18,021 bases of DNA from Rhodopirellula sp. (GTDB lineage: Bacteria; Planctomycetota; Planctomycetia; Pirellulales; Pirellulaceae), in NCBI GenBank assembly GCA_002714565.1, contig PAXU01000118.1:1-18021 (forward strand), given 5' to 3'. The notes under the pieces are model-generated. The model ran no database searches. It was not told the DNA's origin and saw only the letters and a list, made by a program, of their open reading frames with translations. The first letter of the stretch is position 1; every line of letters begins with the position of its first letter. Below, piece by piece: positions 15,141 to 18,021 of the stretch. The position numbers were made by a program, and so were the translations under genes.

Positions 15141-16481
15141 TTACTCGTGTCGCAGAGCTTCGATCGGATCCATGCGCGATGCACGGTAGGCTGGGTACAT
15201 TCCAAAAATGACACCAATAAGTACAGCAATTCCAAACGAGACAGGAATTGAAATCGGTACGATGATCGGGACAGTTTCTCGGACTTCCGCAGGTAGGCTT
15301 TCCATTTCCTCCGGGAAGTTCTCAATCAGGGTGTCACGCAACCATTCGAGTGTTACCGGACAAAGGAGTCCTACAGCGACTCCTACCAGACCACCAACGA
15401 TGGACAAGGTAATCGTCTCAACAAGGAACTGCCGTTGAATTGCACCCTGGCGGGCACCGAGAGCACGGCGAATACCGATCTCTCTGGTTCGTTCGGTTAC
15501 GGTAGCAAGCATGATATTCATAATTCCGATACCACCGACCAGTAGTGAAACGGCAGCGATCAGGCCCATGAAGATCATGAACATCATCCGCGTTGTTTCA
15601 GCTTGCTCAAGTAATTCGAGCGGAACAATCACATCAATATCGCCTTTGCCGGATTCCAACTGCGTTCGTAATGCATCTTTGACCAACTCGGCAACGGTCA
15701 GGACGTCGTCCATGGTTTTGACCTGAATCGTTGCCTGATGCAGCTCCACTTTTTCAGCGTAGAACGAACCGCTTTGGAATCGACGCGTTACATCGCCAAC
15801 TCGTTGGTTGAGTGTCGTGATCGGAATATATACGTCTCGCGAGTAATCCTGAGCGGCTAGGGAGCCACCGATTCCGGCAGAGGCCGTACGCTTTCGCAGA
15901 ATCCCCACGACTTCGTAATACGTTTGGTTTGTTGGGCAATAGACTCGCTTGCCAATCGGGTCATCATGTGGGAACAATGCTTCAGCAATGCCCATCGACA
16001 ACACGCAGAAGTCTTTGTTCTTATCCACGTCAGCGGGCGAAAGAAATCGGCCCTTTGCCAACTTCAGCTTCGTTGCATTGAAATAGTCCGTAGTAGATCC
16101 TACCAACCGACCATCCATATCGTTGTTACCGAAGCTAAAACTGATCTTCATTTCCCGAATGGGAATGGCGACTTCAATTTGTGGGATCGTGTTAACCAGC
16201 AGGTTAAAGTCTTTACGCAGCAGGCCGAACTCTGCAACGTTACTATCGCCAAGCTTTTCGAGCGGTGGCTTGATACTGCGAACGATAATGTTCCGTGCAC
16301 CAAGGGAAGCGATTTGCTCCTGCGCCTTTTGACTAATTCCCTCACCAATTGCCAGCAGCCAGATTACGGCCGCCACCCCGATGAAAATACCGAGAACGGT
16401 CAGTGCCGATCGCATGGGATGCAGAAACAGGCTCTTGATACCGAGCTGCCAAGTTCGAAATAGCGACATTAAGGCATTCAT
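15141..16481 (-). CDS. MacB/FtsX-type ABC transporter permease
   Basis: This 446-residue permease belongs to the type VII ABC systems, which use ATP-driven mechanotransmission across the envelope to drive efflux or lipoprotein release, not transport through their own pore. The N-terminus RTWQLGIKSLFLHPMRSALTVLGIFIGVAAVIWLLAIGEG contains the first membrane helix. A large periplasmic MacB-type domain follows (about 50-310, with SLGARNIIVRS and a cysteine-poor beta-rich sequence). Three C-terminal helices lie at about 315-440, with the FtsX-type stretch ERTREIGIRRALGARQGAIQRQFLVE and the ending YPAYRASRMDPIEALRHE. GAGAG precedes the ATG and supports this start. The ATPase is a separate gene 55 bases upstream, unlike E. 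coli MacB where the two are fused. Substrate not predictable. Confidence 0.95.
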   Translation of the reverse strand: MNALMSLFRTWQLGIKSLFLHPMRSALTVLGIFIGVAAVIWLLAIGEGISQKAQEQIASLGARNIIVRSIKPPLEKLGDSNVAEFGLLRKDFNLLVNTIPQIEVAIPIREMKISFSFGNNDMDGRLVGSTTDYFNATKLKLAKGRFLSPADVDKNKDFCVLSMGIAEALFPHDDPIGKRVYCPTNQTYYEVVGILRKRTASAGIGGSLAAQDYSRDVYIPITTLNQRVGDVTRRFQSGSFYAEKVELHQATIQVKTMDDVLTVAELVKDALRTQLESGKGDIDVIVPLELLEQAETTRMMFMIFMGLIAAVSLLVGGIGIMNIMLATVTERTREIGIRRALGARQGAIQRQFLVETITLSIVGGLVGVAVGLLCPVTLEWLRDTLIENFPEEMESLPAEVRETVPIIVPISIPVSFGIAVLIGVIFGMYPAYRASRMDPIEALRHE

Positions 16482-16536
16482 GGTTTATCTCTCTGCACGA
16501 CGCGTCTTGCCACGCTTGATGACTGATGGCTGAGAC

Positions 16537-17415
16537 TTATTCGTCGATCTCCACTTCGATTTCTGGTTCGTCATGACTATCAGACGAACCGCCCATCACA
16601 ATTTCATCATCATCCACGGAAAATCCGTCACTGGTGACCGCTTGGGCTTGTGTAACGGCAACGTCCTCTTCTTCGTCTTCGGACAGTTCAGTTGTTGGCA
16701 TGGAGTAGTGATATTTTTGACGATCCTGCTCGATCGGCAAATCTGATTCGATATTTCCATCACGCAAGCGGATAACACGGCGGCAGCGAGCGGCAACTTC
16801 ATCTTCGTGCGTCACCATGATGATCGTTTTGCCTTCGGCGTTAAGTTCTTCAAACAGGCAAAGGATTTCATCGGTTGTCTTAGAGTCAAGGTTTCCGGTC
16901 GCTTCGTCAGCCAGGATGTAATACGGATCATTGACCATAGAGCGGGCAATGGCTACACGCTGCATCTGACCACCAGAGAGTTGTTGGGGTCGGTGATCCT
17001 GGCGATCACCAAGACCAACCTTACCGGCAAGCTCGATTGCCCGCTTACGCGTTGTACGGTTTACTTTACCCTGGTAATACAGCGGCACCTGGATGTTCTC
17101 AACAACATTGAGCTGCTGGATCAGGTTGTAGGATTGGAAGACGAATCCAATCCGCTTGCTGCGGATATCGGATAAACCGTTATCGTTGAGCGTAGCGACA
17201 TTTTCTGTGCCGAGGTAGAGTTCCCCAAAGCTAGGCCGATCAAGACAACCAAGCAGGTTCAAAAGCGTACTTTTACCGGAACCGGACGGTCCCATGATTG
17301 CAACGTAATCACCTTCGGGCACATCAAACGTGACACCACGAAGAGCATGTACGGTTTCGCTTTTCAGAACGTAGTCTTTTCCAAGATTCTCGGCGCGAAC
17401 CGCAATGTTCGACAT
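16537..17415 (-). CDS. LolD/MacB-type ABC ATPase with acidic C-terminal tail
   Basis: This 292-residue ATPase powers the permease encoded just downstream. Walker A GPSGSGKS is at 42-49, the Q-loop at FVFQSYNL (91-98), signature LSGGQ at 146-150, Walker B ends in Asp170-Glu171, and the switch histidine is His203. Walker B continues EATGNLDS where the family usually has EPTGNLDS. The conserved domain ends near residue 226; family members are typically about 220-240 residues. The extra tail of about 65 residues is strongly acidic (SEDEEEDVAV, SVDDDEIVMGG, and EPEIEVEIDE at the end). The start codon overlaps the stop of the EF-hand gene by one base (TAATG), a typical sign of translational coupling. 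Function of the tail is unknown. Confidence 0.95.
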   Translation of the reverse strand: MSNIAVRAENLGKDYVLKSETVHALRGVTFDVPEGDYVAIMGPSGSGKSTLLNLLGCLDRPSFGELYLGTENVATLNDNGLSDIRSKRIGFVFQSYNLIQQLNVVENIQVPLYYQGKVNRTTRKRAIELAGKVGLGDRQDHRPQQLSGGQMQRVAIARSMVNDPYYILADEATGNLDSKTTDEILCLFEELNAEGKTIIMVTHEDEVAARCRRVIRLRDGNIESDLPIEQDRQKYHYSMPTTELSEDEEEDVAVTQAQAVTSDGFSVDDDEIVMGGSSDSHDEPEIEVEIDE

Positions 17416-18021
17416 TATTCGCTCTCACTTTCAGTTTCGTCAGTGTCCGCATCTGCATCAGTGTCTGCATCAGCATCGCCTTTAGCATCGTCGTCAGTGT
17501 CTGTTGGTTTTTCACTATCGCCATTTTCGCGATCCTGCCGTTCCTTAATAGCCTTAGCCATTGACTCGATCATTTCTTCCTTGGTGATCTCACCGTCTTT
17601 GTTAGCATCAGCTTCTTTCATGCGAGCCGGATCATCGGAGGCAGCAATTTCCTCGCTATCAATGACGCCATCAGAGTTAGTATCAACCCTTTGCATAATG
17701 AAACCAATGAACTGCTTCGCTTGTTCGCGGAATGGTGCTAAATCAGCATCCTTGGCATCAGTGTCTGCATCAGCATCTGCATCAACATCAGCATCAGCAT
17801 CAGTGTCTGCATCAGCATCGGCATCAGCATCAGCATCAGTGTCTGCATCAGCATCTGCATCGGTATCAGAGCCTGCATCGGTGTCAGAGTCTGCATCAGC
17901 ATCGCCTTTAGCATCGTCAGTGTCTGCTGGTTTTTCACCTTCACCTTTGTCGGCGGGCATGGGTGATACACCATTTTCGCGATCCTGCCGTTCCTTAATA
18001 GCCTTAGCCATTGACTCGATC
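17415..18021 (-). CDS. Acidic EF-hand repeat protein, C-terminal part (5' end outside window)
   Basis: The frame is open to the window edge, so the protein's N-terminus is missing; 202 codons are visible. A pair of EF-hands is present. Loops DTNSDGVIDSEE and DANKDGEITKEE have the standard calcium-binding residues at positions 1, 3, 5 and 12, with Gly at 6. The hands are flanked by long Asp-Ala/Asp-Thr runs, and the helix MAKAIKERQDRENG occurs twice, exactly 150 residues apart. This shows that EF-hand pair plus acidic linker form a tandem unit. The protein ends DETESESE and its TAA overlaps the ATG of the ABC ATPase. In MacAB-like operons this position is often held by a periplasmic adaptor, so the repeats might be the C-terminal extension of such an adaptor; the missing N-terminus would decide it. 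Calcium binding is a motif-based prediction. Confidence 0.85.
   Translation of the reverse strand, partial: IESMAKAIKERQDRENGVSPMPADKGEGEKPADTDDAKGDADADSDTDAGSDTDADADADTDADADADADADTDADADVDADADADTDAKDADLAPFREQAKQFIGFIMQRVDTNSDGVIDSEEIAASDDPARMKEADANKDGEITKEEMIESMAKAIKERQDRENGDSEKPTDTDDDAKGDADADTDADADTDETESESE
17521..17571 (-). repeat. Long exact repeat, copy 1 (in EF-hand gene)
   Basis: These 51 bases are identical to 17971-18021. They encode the end of the second EF-hand helix region (IESMAKAIKERQDRENG). The offset is 450 bases, an exact 150 codons. Confidence 0.9.
17754..17903 (-). repeat. Hexamer-type repeat tract encoding Asp-Ala/Asp-Thr runs
   Basis: About 150 bases are built from near-perfect 6-base units (GCATCA with GCATCT, GCATCG and GTGTCT variants on the plus strand). 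Each codes for Asp-Ala or Asp-Thr on the minus strand. All length changes in multiples of three keep the frame. A shorter block of the same kind, about 17436-17480, lies near the end of the gene. The tract is prone to slippage, so its length may vary between strains and be assembly-sensitive. Confidence 0.85.
17971..18021 (-). repeat. Long exact repeat, copy 2 (in EF-hand gene, runs to window edge)
   Basis: Identical over all 51 visible bases to 17521-17571. Identity is unbroken at the window edge, so the repeat continues outside and another EF-hand pair is expected next. Inward of the repeat the copies diverge by a net 8-codon insertion (VSPMPADKGEGEKP here, DSEKP in the other copy). Confidence 0.9.

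Noticed and set aside
17754..17903. CRISPR-like array
   Set aside because: The units are 6 bases with no spacers and lie in frame inside an acidic coding region.
17738..17974. A separate hydrophobic Met/Leu-rich protein in another minus-strand frame
   Set aside because: It is the shifted reading of the Asp-Ala tract; the EF-hand frame carries recognisable motifs.

Overview
The window reads as a piece of a bacterial chromosome, most likely from a planctomycete (Planctomycetota). That assignment is inference. It rests on an ECF sigma factor followed by a membrane protein whose C-terminal half looks like the pseudopilin/H-x-DG proteins that phylum expands, on ceramidase-fold secreted proteins, and on acidic EF-hand repeats. 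Base composition looks balanced and coding density is high. I see no phage, insertion sequence, CRISPR array, tRNA or rRNA.

Layout, left to right. (1) 1-2810, plus strand: the tail of an unidentified gene, a membrane glycosyltransferase of family 2, and two bases later a secreted neutral/alkaline ceramidase-like hydrolase. (2) 3013-4642, plus strand: an ECF sigma factor and a single-pass membrane protein that appears to join an anti-sigma-like N-terminus to a pseudopilin/H-x-DG-like exported part. (3) 4669-7386: an apparently complete elongation factor P beta-lysylation module, with epmB (lysine 2,3-aminomutase) divergent from efp, and epmA (EF-P ligase) two bases after efp. (4) 7406-13701, minus strand: a four-gene peptide ABC importer of the Opp/Yej type, transcribed as binding protein, permease, permease, fused double ATPase. 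The binding protein has a long acidic N-terminal extension. (5) 13845-14984, minus strand: a BioF-type alpha-oxoamine synthase. (6) 15141-18021, minus strand: a MacB/FtsX-type permease, its separate LolD/MacB-type ATPase with an acidic C-terminal tail, and, overlapping the ATPase start by one base, an acidic EF-hand repeat protein that runs off the window.

How the parts work together. EpmB makes (R)-beta-lysine, EpmA attaches it to Lys34 of EF-P, and modified EF-P relieves ribosome stalling at proline runs. The sigma factor and its neighbour are a plausible signalling pair. The Opp/Yej-like genes form one importer. The EF-hand protein, ATPase and permease form one translationally coupled tripartite-type export or envelope system in which calcium binding may matter.

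The least ordinary items are the 450-bp in-frame EF-hand/Asp-Ala repeat unit coupled to a MacB-type transporter, the anti-sigma/pseudopilin-like chimera, and the acidic extensions on two ABC transporter proteins. I found nothing I can defend as a wholly new defence or mobile system.
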